Positions 8,412-18,752 are shown, counted from the first letter of the stretch. The stretch is DNA of 41,515 bases from Paraburkholderia lycopersici (GCF_900096975.1 NZ_FMYQ01000043.1:1-41515); one strand, 5' to 3'. Notes: a model not told the origin generated them from the letters alone. Numbers and translations are program-made.

Positions 8412-8749
8412 GTGCGCACGCGGCGCATTCGGGCGGTGGCGGCACTCCCCGACAATCGATCGGTTCATGCCGGCACATGCGACTGCCGTGGGCAACACGG
8501 ACTGCGCTTTCGGCCCTGAAGGCTCGCTATGATAGCGGCCATCAATTCCCGCTCAAGACCGGTGCTTGGCGAGAAGGACTTCAATATATTCCTCTCGCCC
8601 CGGGCCTTCAAGAGCCAGGCCATTGAAAGTAGCGATTGCCGGCGCTGCTTGAATGCCTAAAAACAAATAGCGCCCACGGTTCTCGCGCACTTGTCTCGCG
8701 TAAGTACCCAGATTCATACAAGCGCACGCACGTGCAGGTTCGCAAAGCT
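8412..8749. other. Intergenic region exbD-lysR
   Basis: About 340 bases. A -10-like TATGAT occurs at 8528-8533 on the plus strand with no gene behind it. GGCGAGA/TCTCGCC can pair around an 18-base loop. On the minus strand a 54-codon ORF spans 8553-8717 (listed separately at low confidence). Confidence 0.4.
8553..8717 (-). CDS. Doubtful small ORF (54 aa)
   Basis: ATG at 8715-8717 on the minus strand opens 54 codons (MNLGTYARQVREN ... EVLLAKHRS). The composition is protein-like, but there is no Shine-Dalgarno sequence and third positions are not GC-rich as in neighbouring genes. It lies just beyond the lysR stop. It may be a transferred or decayed gene, or chance. Confidence 0.22.
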   Translation of the reverse strand: MNLGTYARQVRENRGRYLFLGIQAAPAIATFNGLALEGPGREEYIEVLLAKHRS

Positions 8750-9781
8750 TCACGCGGCTTCGATCTTGCTTGCGGCCTTCGCGGGCGGCAGTGCGCCCGG
8801 CGCGCCCCGCTCGTCGCCGCGCGCCGCCAGCGCCGCGATCTCGCTCCTCAACGGACATTCCTGCTGCAGGCTCTTGTCGGCGTCGAGCACTTCCACGAGG
8901 TAGTCGACGAACGCGCGCACGGCGGGAACCATGCCCTGGCGCGAGAGAAACACCGCATAGAGCTGCGGCACCGGCAGCGTCCAGCCCGGCATGACTGGCG
9001 AAAGCTTGCCCGAGCGCAGCGCGGCGCCATACATCATCTCCGGCATCGCCGCGATGCCAAGCCCTTGCAGAGCCGCCTCGCGTATCGTGGTCAGGTCTGC
9101 GGTGATAAGGCGCGGCTCATGTTCGTGCGAATGGCGCGAGCCGTCCGGCGCGATCAGCTGGAACACGTGGCGGCCGTCGCTCGTGGGCGTATCGAGCGTT
9201 TCGAAGCGTGAAAGGTCGTCGGGCGTGAGCGGCGGCGCGTTCTGCGCGAGCAGGCTCGGCGCGCCCACCAGCATCTGCTCGGTGCGCCACAGCGGCCGCA
9301 CCACGATATTGGCGTTTTGCGGAGGCTCAGAACGCACGCGCAGCGCGATATCCACGGAATCCTCGAACAGGTCGATCACCCGGTTCGTCACGCGCATCAC
9401 CACGCGCACCTCGGGGTAGCGATGCATGAATTCCGGAATGATCTGCGAAAAGATGGTCTGCGACAGCGTGACCGGCACGCTCACGCGCACCGTGCCGCGC
9501 GGCGACGAGCGCAACGACTGAACGACGTTCACCGCCGCCTGCGCCTCGGAGAGCATCGCGCGGCAGTGCTCGTAGAACAGTTCGCCCGCCTCCGTGAGCG
9601 CGAGCTTGCGCGTGGAACGCTGCAACAGGCGCACGCCGAGCGAGGCCTCGAGTTCGCTCACCCGCCGCGACAGACGCGACTTCGAGATGCCGAGCACGCG
9701 TTCGGCGGCGGAGAAACCGCCATGCTCGATCACCTGCGAGAAGTACATGAGGTCGTTCAGGTTGTGCGAATCGATTTTCAT
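8750..9781 (-). CDS. LysR-family transcriptional regulator
   Basis: 343 residues, starting at MKIDSHNLNDL (ATG 9779-9781); a frame extension of eight codons is ignored. An N-terminal winged helix-turn-helix (residues about 8-65, with FSAAERVLGISKSRLSRRVSELE) is followed by a LysR substrate-binding domain (about 95-300). It is of the CrgA/DsdC-like class common in Burkholderiales. The C-terminal ~40 residues are an extra Ala/Glu-rich tail. It is divergent from the pirin gene with 121 bases between them, the usual arrangement for a LysR regulator and its target. Confidence 0.92.
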   Translation of the reverse strand: MKIDSHNLNDLMYFSQVIEHGGFSAAERVLGISKSRLSRRVSELEASLGVRLLQRSTRKLALTEAGELFYEHCRAMLSEAQAAVNVVQSLRSSPRGTVRVSVPVTLSQTIFSQIIPEFMHRYPEVRVVMRVTNRVIDLFEDSVDIALRVRSEPPQNANIVVRPLWRTEQMLVGAPSLLAQNAPPLTPDDLSRFETLDTPTSDGRHVFQLIAPDGSRHSHEHEPRLITADLTTIREAALQGLGIAAMPEMMYGAALRSGKLSPVMPGWTLPVPQLYAVFLSRQGMVPAVRAFVDYLVEVLDADKSLQQECPLRSEIAALAARGDERGAPGALPPAKAASKIEAA

Positions 9782-9846
9782 GTCGTCGTTCCAGCGATGG
9801 GACAATCCATTGCGATGGGGCCGTAAAACAGCCCGAATGGGCTACC

Positions 9847-9852
9847 TATAAT
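9847..9852 (+). promoter_or_regulatory. -10 box of the pirin promoter
   Basis: A perfect TATAAT 51 bases before the pirin start, inside the short lysR-pirin divergent region where a LysR operator would be expected. No convincing -35 is seen, consistent with an activator-dependent promoter (inference). Confidence 0.6.
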
Positions 9853-9902
9853 AGCGGCTTGTTTCATATACAACGCAATTCCCCCAATTCGAGGTGATAT
9901 CC

Positions 9903-10784
9903 ATGACCACGACCCGCACGATCGAACGCGTTTATCCCGCGGTTCGCACCACCGAGGGTGGCGGATTCGTCGTTCATCGGCCGTTTCCCACCCGCCAGCT
10001 GATGGACTTCGATCCGTTCCTGCTGCTCGACGAAATGGGCCCCGTCGACTATGCGCCGGGCGAAGCCAAGGGCGCGCCCGATCACCCGCATCGCGGCTTC
10101 GAAACGGTCACCTATATGGTCGAAGGCCGCTTCGGCCACAAGGACTCGGCGGGCCATTCGGGCACGCTACGCCCCGGCGACGTGCAGTGGATGACGGCCG
10201 GTGCGGGCGTGATCCACAGCGAAATGCCCGACCCCGAATTCACGCGCACAGGCGGCCGCATTCACGGCCTGCAGCTCTGGGTGAACCTGCCCGCACGCGA
10301 CAAGATGATGACCCCGCGCTATCAGGAACTGCCCACGGAGCGGATTCCGGTGGGCCGCTCGGAGGACGGCAAGGTGTCCGTGAAGGTGATCGCGGGCGAG
10401 GCGCTGGGCGCGAAGGCCGCGATCGAGACGCGCACGCCCATCCTCTATCAGCACTTCACGCTCGCGCCCGGCGCGCGCTTCGAGCAGCCGGTGCCGCGCG
10501 AGTATCGCGTGTTCGCCTATGCCCTTTCGGGCATCGGCCTCTACGGCCCGCAGGCGCAGGCGGTCGAAGCCCAGCAGATGGTGACGTTCGCGAGCGACGG
10601 CGACACGGTCGCGATCGCCTCTCCCGCCGATGCGCATGCGCCGCTCGACGTGCTGCTGATCGGCGGCGTGCCGCTGAACGAACCGGTCGTGCGCTATGGC
10701 CCGTTCGTGATGAACACCGAACAGGAGATTCGCCAGGCCGTGCTCGACTATCAGGCCGGGCGCATGGGGCGCATCGCTCACTGA
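9903..10784 (+). CDS. Pirin-family bicupin
   Basis: 293 residues from ATG 9903, preceded by GAGGTGA. It has two cupin domains; the metal-binding residues of the N-terminal cupin are H61, H63 (DHPHRGFET), H105 and E107 (IHSEMP), matching the iron-binding set of pirins. Bacterial pirins of this type (for example YhhW) act as quercetin 2,3-dioxygenases or as stress-linked proteins; the in vivo substrate is not evident. The divergent LysR gene probably controls it. Confidence 0.92.
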   Translation: MTTTRTIERVYPAVRTTEGGGFVVHRPFPTRQLMDFDPFLLLDEMGPVDYAPGEAKGAPDHPHRGFETVTYMVEGRFGHKDSAGHSGTLRPGDVQWMTAGAGVIHSEMPDPEFTRTGGRIHGLQLWVNLPARDKMMTPRYQELPTERIPVGRSEDGKVSVKVIAGEALGAKAAIETRTPILYQHFTLAPGARFEQPVPREYRVFAYALSGIGLYGPQAQAVEAQQMVTFASDGDTVAIASPADAHAPLDVLLIGGVPLNEPVVRYGPFVMNTEQEIRQAVLDYQAGRMGRIAH

Positions 10785-10857
10785 TGAGGCAGGTCGCCGG
10801 GCGGGTTCCGAAGCGTCTCCGCAGGGCCGCCCGCTTTCCGTCACAATAAGGTTTCCC

Positions 10858-10881
10858 GGGCGCGCACTCCGGTGCGCGCCC
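10858..10881 (+). terminator. Stem-loop after pirin gene
   Basis: Perfect ten-base inverted repeat GGGCGCGCAC / GTGCGCGCCC with a four-base loop, followed by a pyrimidine-rich tail (GTCCCTCTTT). A terminator or mRNA-end hairpin. Confidence 0.6.
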
Positions 10882-10915
10882 GTCCCTCTTTAACCGTCCC
10901 GCCCGCGAGGAGCGC

Positions 10916-11314
10916 ATGGCCGAACCCGTAGTCACCGCACACATTGGCTCGACGAACTACCAGGTCCAGTTCGACGACGGCACTCACACCTGGATCGCCG
11001 ACGAACCCGCCTCGCTCGGCGGCGGCGACCGCGGACCGTCGCCCTTTTCGCTGCTGCTCTCGAGCCTCGGCGCCTGCACCTCCATCACGCTGAAGATGTA
11101 CGCGCAGCGCAAAGCGTGGCCGCTCGAAGGCGTGCGCGTGACGCTCTCGATGGAAACCGGCAGCGAAGGTACGACGATCGATCGCCAGATCGCGCTCGAA
11201 GGCGCGCTCACCGGCGAGCAGCGCGAGCGCCTCCTGCAGATCGCCAATGCCTGCCCGGTCCACAAGATCCTCACGAACACGATCACGATCCGCTCGGGCC
11301 TCGTCGCCGCGTAA
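10916..11314 (+). CDS. OsmC-family peroxide-detoxifying protein
   Basis: 132 residues. The two conserved redox cysteines of the OsmC/Ohr fold are at C54 (LGACTSITLK) and C113 (NACPVHK), and the GPSPFSLLLSSLGAC block is typical of the YhfA/OsmC-like branch. Such proteins reduce organic hydroperoxides through a thiol-dependent cycle. It follows the pirin gene after 131 bases and a hairpin, and precedes the DUF1857-like gene by 38 bases; the latter two may be co-transcribed. Confidence 0.9.
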   Translation: MAEPVVTAHIGSTNYQVQFDDGTHTWIADEPASLGGGDRGPSPFSLLLSSLGACTSITLKMYAQRKAWPLEGVRVTLSMETGSEGTTIDRQIALEGALTGEQRERLLQIANACPVHKILTNTITIRSGLVAA

Positions 11315-11352
11315 GCGCCGGCGGACGGACACAGACACAGGAAGGCGCCGCC

Positions 11353-11838
11353 TTGAATTTCGAACACCTCATCCAGATCAACGATCCGCTGAACCCGCTC
11401 GTCGAAGCCATGACGCGCGAGCAGCTCTGGGAAGGACTCGTGCTGCGCGCTGAGCAGCCGCAACTCTTCGTGATCGGGCTCGACAGCTGCACGATCCTCT
11501 CGCGCACCGATAGCACGATGGAGCGCGAGCTGCACTACGGCCACGCCACGGTACGCGACCGCGTCACGCTGACGACCAACGAAAGCGTGCGCTACGACAT
11601 TCTCGCGACGGCCGAACACGTGGGCGGCTCGCTCATCATGACGATCGAGCAGCCCGATCCGCTGCAGCTCTTTCTGCGCTTCGAGTACCGCACGACCCTG
11701 CCGACCGCCGACACCGAGGACGATCGACAGACCTCGGAGATCGTGAAGTCGGCGTATCGCGAATCGGACATCGACACCGTGCGTCTGATCCGCCAGTTCG
11801 TGCAAGGCGACGGCAATCCGCCGAACGCGTTGCATTGA
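11353..11838 (+). CDS. DUF1857 / SRPBCC-fold protein
   Basis: 161 residues from a TTG at 11353, chosen because GGAAGG sits just upstream and the family begins MxFEHLIQIND. The sequence matches the DUF1857 (AtaL-like) branch of the SRPBCC/START-like fold: LTREQLWEGLVLRAEQP-type start, central DSCTILSRTD and C-terminal helix DTVRLIRQFVQGD. The fold has a deep hydrophobic ligand pocket. The function in bacteria is unknown. Confidence 0.85.
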   Translation: MNFEHLIQINDPLNPLVEAMTREQLWEGLVLRAEQPQLFVIGLDSCTILSRTDSTMERELHYGHATVRDRVTLTTNESVRYDILATAEHVGGSLIMTIEQPDPLQLFLRFEYRTTLPTADTEDDRQTSEIVKSAYRESDIDTVRLIRQFVQGDGNPPNALH

Positions 11839-11846
11839 AGTCCCCT

Positions 11847-11883
11847 GCGTTCGGCGGCCACTTCCTCATGGGCCGCCGAACGC
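11847..11883 (+). terminator. 13-bp stem-loop after the DUF1857 gene
   Basis: GCGTTCGGCGGCC and GGCCGCCGAACGC pair perfectly around an 11-base loop nine bases after the stop codon. No T-run follows, so it may be a weak terminator or an mRNA-stabilising hairpin. Confidence 0.6.
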
Positions 11884-11944
11884 CACGGCGTTTCGGTTCA
11901 GGCTATCGACGGTGGATTCCGATGAATATCTCTCAGTTGAAAAT

Positions 11945-11963
11945 AGGAACGATTATCATTTAG
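11945..11963 (-). promoter_or_regulatory. Fur box upstream of hemP
   Basis: GAT-T-ATCATT forms the core of a Fur operator (about 12 of 19 positions, stronger when read as AATGATAATC on the minus strand). It lies 37 bases before the hemP start, consistent with iron repression. Confidence 0.7.
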
Positions 11964-11999
11964 AATTCATCCATCGAATCGAGACAAGACGTCACGTTC

Positions 12000-12260
12000 A
12001 TGACCGAACTCAACCGCACATCCACTCTCAGCTTGCGCCGCGCTGGCGGCTCGGCGCTGACCGCCGCGCGGCCGAAACCCGCTGCCGCACAGCCCAATCC
12101 GGGCAAGGGCGCCGCACCGGCGGGCGCCGCGGCAAGCGGCGAGCGGACGCTGGACAGCGCGGCGCTGCTGCAGGGGCGCAGCCACGTGAGCATCATGCAC
12201 AACGGCGAAACGTATCAGTTGCGGGCCACACGGCTCGGCAAGCTGATCCTGACGAAATAG
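12000..12260 (+). CDS. hemP: Hemin uptake protein HemP
   Basis: 86 residues. The C-terminal 35 residues (LLQGRSHVSIMHNG, YQLRATRLGKLILTK) are the HemP/HmuP domain. The N-terminal half is a low-complexity Ala/Pro/Gly extension. HemP/HmuP proteins are small DNA-binding activators of haem receptor genes in alpha- and beta-proteobacteria. A Fur box lies immediately upstream. Unusually no haem receptor or haem ABC transporter is adjacent; the next plus-strand element is the structured region at 12279-12487. Confidence 0.9.
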   Translation: MTELNRTSTLSLRRAGGSALTAARPKPAAAQPNPGKGAAPAGAAASGERTLDSAALLQGRSHVSIMHNGETYQLRATRLGKLILTK

Positions 12261-12278
12261 GTTTCAACCGGGTATTGT

Positions 12279-12487
12279 GGGGACCGCCTCCACCGGGAGG
12301 CGTTGGGCATTAGCCAGCAACGACGGCTTGCACGCGAGATCTAGACCCCTTCGTGCAGACATCCTTCAAGCCAGCCGTCGCAGCAAGCCACGCCATTTTT
12401 TTGTTCCCATCCTGTGATCGGGGCGGCGCGCGAAGCGTGAGCCGCCCGAGGCGAAAGCCGCGGCGTACGTCCGCGGCTTTCGTTTTT
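12279..12487 (+). ncRNA. Candidate structured 3' region or sRNA downstream of hemP
   Basis: The 190 bases between the hemP stop and a strong terminator contain no ORF with a ribosome site. They do contain a hairpin (CGCCTCC/GGGAGGCG, from 12285), a T7 run near 12393 followed by two consecutive GC hairpins (GGGCGGC/GCCGCCC, 12421-12447, and the terminator). An Hfq-type 3'-UTR sRNA expressed from the Fur-controlled hemP promoter is a reasonable hypothesis, not shown by sequence. Confidence 0.3.
12452..12487 (+). terminator. Rho-independent terminator, hemP transcription unit
   Basis: CGAAAGCCGCGG pairs perfectly with CCGCGGCTTTCG around a seven-base loop, followed by TTTTT. The T-run is on the plus strand only, so it ends rightward transcription. 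Confidence 0.88.
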
Positions 12488-12522
12488 CCGGCGTAGCCGA
12501 AGTCGCCGCGGCGCTCCATCCG

Positions 12523-12930
12523 CTATTCGGCACCGAGCGCCGCAATGCCTGCCCGCGCAATGGCCGCATCCTGATCCGACTTCACGCCCGAGACGCCCAG
12601 CGCGCCGATCACGTCGCCATTCACGATCACGGGCACGCCGCCTTCGAGCATGCCCGTGAGCGGCGCGCTGAGAAATGCGGTCCGGCCCTGCTTGATGACG
12701 TCCTCGTAGAGCTTGCTCTCGCGGCGGCCCAGCGCGGCGGTGCGCGCCTTCGCCATGGCGATTTCGCTGGTGATGGGCGAAGCGCCGTCGAGCCGGCGCA
12801 GAAACAGCAGATGCGCGCCCTCGTCGACGATGGCGATCGTCACGTTCCACTGGCTGGCGCGCGCATGCGCCACGGCCGCTTCGGCCATCCTCAGGACGTC
12901 TTCGTCGGTTAATACCGCGCGAGTTCGCAT
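12523..12930 (-). CDS. GlcG/HbpS-family protein (haem-degrading domain)
   Basis: 135 residues from ATG 12928-12930, with GGAGAGA just upstream on the minus strand. The whole protein is one GlcG/HbpS domain (Pfam Haem_degrading): LTDEDVLRMAEAAVAHA, IVDEGAHLLFLRRLDGA and GALGVSGVKSDQDAAIARAG. Members bind haem or cobalamin, or have no known ligand. The location between hemP and ftrABCD favours a haem/iron-related role, which is inference. Confidence 0.85.
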   Translation of the reverse strand: MRTRAVLTDEDVLRMAEAAVAHARASQWNVTIAIVDEGAHLLFLRRLDGASPITSEIAMAKARTAALGRRESKLYEDVIKQGRTAFLSAPLTGMLEGGVPVIVNGDVIGALGVSGVKSDQDAAIARAGIAALGAE

Positions 12931-13044
12931 GGGTCTCTCCTCCATCTGGCCGCGCCGGAATCGCCCGGCGCGGCGGCCTCGAATCGATGGTTGGAGATTA
13001 GAACGGATTGGGACGCGCGTGCGTCATGAAAGCCGGCGCGAAGC

Positions 13045-14472
13045 TCAGCGCGTCCAGCCCCAGAACATCAGCCACCAGGCGCTGTCCACCACGGCGAGCG
13101 CCACGGCAAAGCCCGCGAGCGCGAGCGCGCGCTGCCAGAAGCGCTTGCTGTAGCGCCCCGTTACGCGCCATGCGAGCCAGGCGCTCCAGAGGTTCGTGAC
13201 GACGAGAATCGCGATCCGCACTTCCGCCGCCCAGTCGAGCGGTACATGCTCGGCGCGCAGCAGCGAAAGCGTCGTGGCCGAAAGGCCGAGGAATACGCCC
13301 GCGCCCGCCAGCGGAATCAGCGACTGCACGAAGTGATGCAGACGCCGCATCTCGAAACGCCCGAGCACGGCCGTCGAGCCCGCCAGGATTGCAAAGAGCG
13401 CCGTGCCGTACACGAGCCCCGTCGCGACGATGTAGCCGACGATCATCGCGCCGTCGAGCCACGAGAACACGTCGTTCTGCGCGGGGTAATGCGTGAGCAG
13501 GAACCACGGCGCGCTGGTGTCGAGCGGCCAGGTGATGTCGCGGTCGATGAGCCAGCCGGCGAGCCACTGCTTCATGCCGATGAACCACGGCGAGCCGGTC
13601 CAGTGAAACGCGCCGATCGCCACGCCGAGCAGGCCGTAGAGAATCAGCGCGGTGTCCCAGGCGCTCGCCTGGCTGTCGCCGAGTTCGACCACTTCTTGCG
13701 CCGGCGAGCGCCACGAAAGCGCGATCGCGTCGCGGTGGCCGCTGCAGCGTCCGCACATATGGCACTGCGCGGCGCCCTTCATGCTGCGCAGCGGCACGAG
13801 CGGCGCGCAGTTCACGGGTATCACGCGATGCCCGCCGTGCTCGCCATGCGTATAGGAGTTGCGCCAGGCGTCTTCGTCGACCTTGTAGTGAAACGGCGCG
13901 AGACGCGCCAGAAGCGCAAAAACCCCGTTCACGGGGCACAGATACTTGCACCAGACGCGCTTCTCGCGCCCGTACAGAAAGCCGATCACCATCGCGCCGG
14001 CCGTCGAGCCGCCCAGCACCAGCAGCACCGCCTTGGGATACTGGTAGACGCTCACCATCTGTCCGTAGATCGTGGTGAGGCCGAACGCCACGAAAGGCCA
14101 GCCGCCCCAGCGCATCCAGTGCGGAATCGCCTTGCCGCGCCCGAACCGGCTCGCGAACTCCGTGAGCGCGCCTTCGGGGCAGAGCACGCCGCACCATACG
14201 CGGCCGAGCATCACCATCGAAAGCAGCACGAACGGCCACCAGATGCCCCAGAACACGAACTGCGCCGCGAGCGTGAGGTTGTTCCAGAGGTGCGCGGCGT
14301 CGCCGGGCAGCGGCATGACGGCCGGCACGAGAATCAGGAAGGCATAGACGGCGACCACGACCCACTGCACGGCACGGATCACCGCGCCGTGGCGTTGCAT
14401 CCACTGGCCCGCCTGGGCGAGCTTGCCGCGGCGCGCCGTTGCCTCAGTCGGGCGGGCGGAGGCACAACTCAT
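13045..14472 (-). CDS. ftrD: FtrD, membrane 4Fe-4S polyferredoxin
   Basis: 475 residues. About six to seven membrane helices surround cysteine clusters C94/C98 (WCGVLCP), C175/C179 (WCKYLCP) and C222, C237, C240, C243 (CHMCGRC), a NapH/RdxA-like polyferredoxin arrangement. In FtrABCD it is proposed to accept electrons released when FtrB oxidises Fe(II) during import. The ATG overlaps the ftrC stop (ATGA, 14469-14472), so translation is coupled. Confidence 0.9.
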   Translation of the reverse strand: MSCASARPTEATARRGKLAQAGQWMQRHGAVIRAVQWVVVAVYAFLILVPAVMPLPGDAAHLWNNLTLAAQFVFWGIWWPFVLLSMVMLGRVWCGVLCPEGALTEFASRFGRGKAIPHWMRWGGWPFVAFGLTTIYGQMVSVYQYPKAVLLVLGGSTAGAMVIGFLYGREKRVWCKYLCPVNGVFALLARLAPFHYKVDEDAWRNSYTHGEHGGHRVIPVNCAPLVPLRSMKGAAQCHMCGRCSGHRDAIALSWRSPAQEVVELGDSQASAWDTALILYGLLGVAIGAFHWTGSPWFIGMKQWLAGWLIDRDITWPLDTSAPWFLLTHYPAQNDVFSWLDGAMIVGYIVATGLVYGTALFAILAGSTAVLGRFEMRRLHHFVQSLIPLAGAGVFLGLSATTLSLLRAEHVPLDWAAEVRIAILVVTNLWSAWLAWRVTGRYSKRFWQRALALAGFAVALAVVDSAWWLMFWGWTR

Positions 14473-15314
14473 GCTGCCTTCCTCTTCGCGACCGCCGCGG
14501 CGCGGCCGGTGGCGCGCCGCACGAGGAACCACACCACGAGCCAGTAAACGGCGTACGCGATCAGGTTCATGAGCGCGGGATGCGCGCGGTAGCCCGTGAG
14601 CGTCGCGACGAGCGAGCCGAAGGTGCTCGAGTCGTCGAGGATCGCCGAGGAGTTCCATACCTGATCGATCACCGTCGGCAGGATTTCCTTGTCGATCAGC
14701 TTGTCGACGCCGGTCTGGAACAGGCCCGCGCCGAGGAACAGCAGCATGATCTCGGTGATGCGGAAGAAGTGCCGCCACGAGAACACCTTGCCGCCGAGTT
14801 GCAGGATGTAGAACGTGAGAAACGCGAGCGCGAGGCCGATCAGCACGGCGACGTACTGGCTCGCGCCTACATGGCCCGACTGGCCGAAACCGAGGCCGTA
14901 GAGAAAGATCACCGTCTCGCTGCCTTCGCGCGCGATGGCGAGCGCGACGAGCACGAGCACGCCCCACCAGTTCGAATCGCGCGTGCTCACTTCGAGCGAC
15001 TGCTCCATTTCGCGCTTGAGCGTGCGGCCGTGCCGCTTCATCCACAGCACCATCTGCACGATCAGCACGCACGCCACCAGCACCATCGCGGTCTGGAAGT
15101 AATCCTGTGCGTCGCCCGAAAGCACTTCGGTGAAGCCGACCAGCGCCGCGCCGAGCGCGATCGCGGCAAGAATGCCCAGCGCCACGCCGGCCCACAGATA
15201 CGGCAAGCCGCGCCGCGCATCCGCGTCGCCGTTCTTCAGCCACGCATAGAGAATCCCGACGACGAGCAGCGCCTCGACGCTCTCCCGCCATACGATGAAC
15301 ACCACCTGACCCAT
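14469..15314 (-). CDS. ftrC: FtrC, FTR1-family iron permease
   Basis: 281 residues with seven membrane helices. The two REXXE iron-passage motifs of the OFeT/FTR1 family are R10-E14 (RESVE) and R129-E133 (REGSE). It is the inner-membrane permease that imports ferric iron made from Fe(II) by the partner cupredoxin. It is overlapped by ftrD and lies 52 bases behind ftrB. Confidence 0.94.
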   Translation of the reverse strand: MGQVVFIVWRESVEALLVVGILYAWLKNGDADARRGLPYLWAGVALGILAAIALGAALVGFTEVLSGDAQDYFQTAMVLVACVLIVQMVLWMKRHGRTLKREMEQSLEVSTRDSNWWGVLVLVALAIAREGSETVIFLYGLGFGQSGHVGASQYVAVLIGLALAFLTFYILQLGGKVFSWRHFFRITEIMLLFLGAGLFQTGVDKLIDKEILPTVIDQVWNSSAILDDSSTFGSLVATLTGYRAHPALMNLIAYAVYWLVVWFLVRRATGRAAAVAKRKAA

Positions 15315-15366
15315 TCCACACCTCCCGCCGCCGGCGCCACGCGCCGCCGGCCTACATCGCGACGCC

Positions 15367-15720
15367 TCACCTGGCGACGATCACACCCTGCGCCTGCTGG
15401 TGGAAATCGTCGAAGAACTTGTATTCGCCCGGATCGAGCGGCGCGATCACGACGAACGAGTCCGCGCCGGGTGCGAGCACCTTCTCCTTGCGCAGTTGAA
15501 CGCTCTCGAACTCCACCGCGCCCTTGCCCGTGTTGCGCACCTCGATCTTGATGCGCTTGCCCGCCGGCACCTCGATGCGCGCGGGGTTGAGCTTGCCGTC
15601 GGCCATTTCGAGCTTGAACGTCGGCAGATCTTCGGCGCGCGCCGCCGTGGCCATGCCGGCCAGCGACACGGCAAAAGACGCGCTGAGCGCGAGCGCCGCA
15701 AACTTCCGGATTCCAGTCAT
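15367..15720 (-). CDS. ftrB: FtrB, periplasmic cupredoxin
   Basis: 117 residues from the ATG at 15718-15720 (GGAGCAGG upstream). A Sec signal peptide occupies about 1-29 (cleavage near TAARA-ED). The rest is a cupredoxin-like beta-sandwich (LNPARIEVPAGKRIKIEVRNTG, then LDPGEYKFFDDFH). It is proposed to oxidise Fe(II) in the periplasm for FtrC. Frame extension upstream to 15789 is Arg-rich and lacks a ribosome site. Confidence 0.88.
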   Translation of the reverse strand: MTGIRKFAALALSASFAVSLAGMATAARAEDLPTFKLEMADGKLNPARIEVPAGKRIKIEVRNTGKGAVEFESVQLRKEKVLAPGADSFVVIAPLDPGEYKFFDDFHQQAQGVIVAR

Positions 15721-15750
15721 TGGTCTTACCTGCTCCTTCCTGCTTTTCAT

Positions 15751-15781
15751 GCAGCGGCGGCGCCTTCGCGCGCGCCGCTGC
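15751..15781 (-). other. Hairpin between ftrA and ftrB
   Basis: GCAGCGGCG (15751-15759) pairs with CGCCGCTGC (15773-15781) in the 82-base ftrA-ftrB gap. It may stabilise the upstream ftrA message; no T-run is present. Confidence 0.4.
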
Positions 15782-15802
15782 CGCCTCACCTGCGCAAATG
15801 GC

Positions 15803-16351
15803 TTAGTAGCCGCCCTTCTTGCCGATGCCCGCGAACGGGAAATCGTATTCGAGCGTGAACGGCTTGAACCACGGACCCACGCCCGTTTCCTTGTCGACGT
15901 GGCGGCCGAACGCCATGTGGCCCGTCTGCATCGGCGGTTCCACGATGAGCTTCAGGTGATACTTGCCCGGGCCGGCCAGCTTGACGTTGTCGCCGTAGTG
16001 CGGGCCGTCGTTCGCGACCATCGGCATCAGATCGCCCTTCTGCACATAGCTCGAACCCGGTTTGGTCAGCTCGTAATGCACCTGCAGATACGGCATCCAG
16101 TCGCCTTCGGCGAAACCGGTCGGGTTGTTCTTGACGGCATGGATGTCCGACTCGAGGTGAATGTCGGAATCCGATGCCTTGCGCATCATGCCTTCGGGCT
16201 CCATCGTGATCGGCTGCAGATAGACCGCGCCGATTTCCATGCCGCCCTGGATTTGCTGCTTGCCGATCGGGTATTCGGCCGCGTGCGCCGCGAACGCAGC
16301 CGTGGCGGCCGCGATGACGGCGGTGCCGCGCAAGAGAGTGTGGATCCGCAT
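15803..16351 (-). CDS. ftrA: FtrA, periplasmic P19/Tpd-type iron-binding protein
   Basis: 182 residues with signal peptide 1-24 (AFAAHA-AEYPIG). The mature protein matches the P19/FtrA family of periplasmic Cu/Fe-binding proteins: MEIGAVYLQPITMEPEG, DIHLESDIHA and TGHMAFGRHVDKETGVG carry the conserved Met, Glu and His metal ligands. It is the first gene of ftrABCD and delivers ferrous iron to the FtrB/FtrC system. A Fur-like box lies 72 bases upstream. Confidence 0.92.
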   Translation of the reverse strand: MRIHTLLRGTAVIAAATAAFAAHAAEYPIGKQQIQGGMEIGAVYLQPITMEPEGMMRKASDSDIHLESDIHAVKNNPTGFAEGDWMPYLQVHYELTKPGSSYVQKGDLMPMVANDGPHYGDNVKLAGPGKYHLKLIVEPPMQTGHMAFGRHVDKETGVGPWFKPFTLEYDFPFAGIGKKGGY

Positions 16352-16422
16352 CGAAACTCCTGATTTTTATTTAGAGGGTTACATCCCACTGGGTCAGTCC
16401 GCATGCACCTAAAAACGTTAAT

Positions 16423-16441
16423 GCGAACAATTCTCAATAAT
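16423..16441 (-). promoter_or_regulatory. Probable Fur box upstream of ftrA
   Basis: On the minus strand ATTATTGAGAATTGTTCGC matches about 11 of 19 Fur-consensus positions, including TGA-AAT-TT spacing. Weaker than the bfd site, but in the right place for an iron-uptake operon. Confidence 0.55.
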
Positions 16442-16626
16442 AGCGAAGTTTAACACCGATGCGGATGAGGGACAAATTCGGCGACACGAAAAGCCTTAAC
16501 GGAACAGGGTTTTAGCTGCGTTTTGTTAACACCGCCTTACGGGTCTTCGCAGGCGGGTTTCAGGGCCGGAAATGCACGAAAGGCAATCGAAGGATTCAGC
16601 AGGGCCGCTGGCGCCCTGCCCGCCCG

Positions 16627-16640
16627 GAGCGTCAGGACGC

Positions 16641-16642
<2 letters not shown>
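16627..16642 (-). other. Stem-loop overlapping the uvrB stop codon
   Basis: GAGCGTC/GACGCTC (16627-16633 and 16636-16642) overlaps the stop, and a second repeat GCAGGGC/GCCCTGC (16599-16605, 16613-16619) follows. There is no T-run; possible transcript-end structure. Confidence 0.4.
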
Positions 16643-18722
<2,080 letters not shown>

Positions 18723-18752
18723 GGGGGCATCCTGTGCGCGGAGCAAACAACT

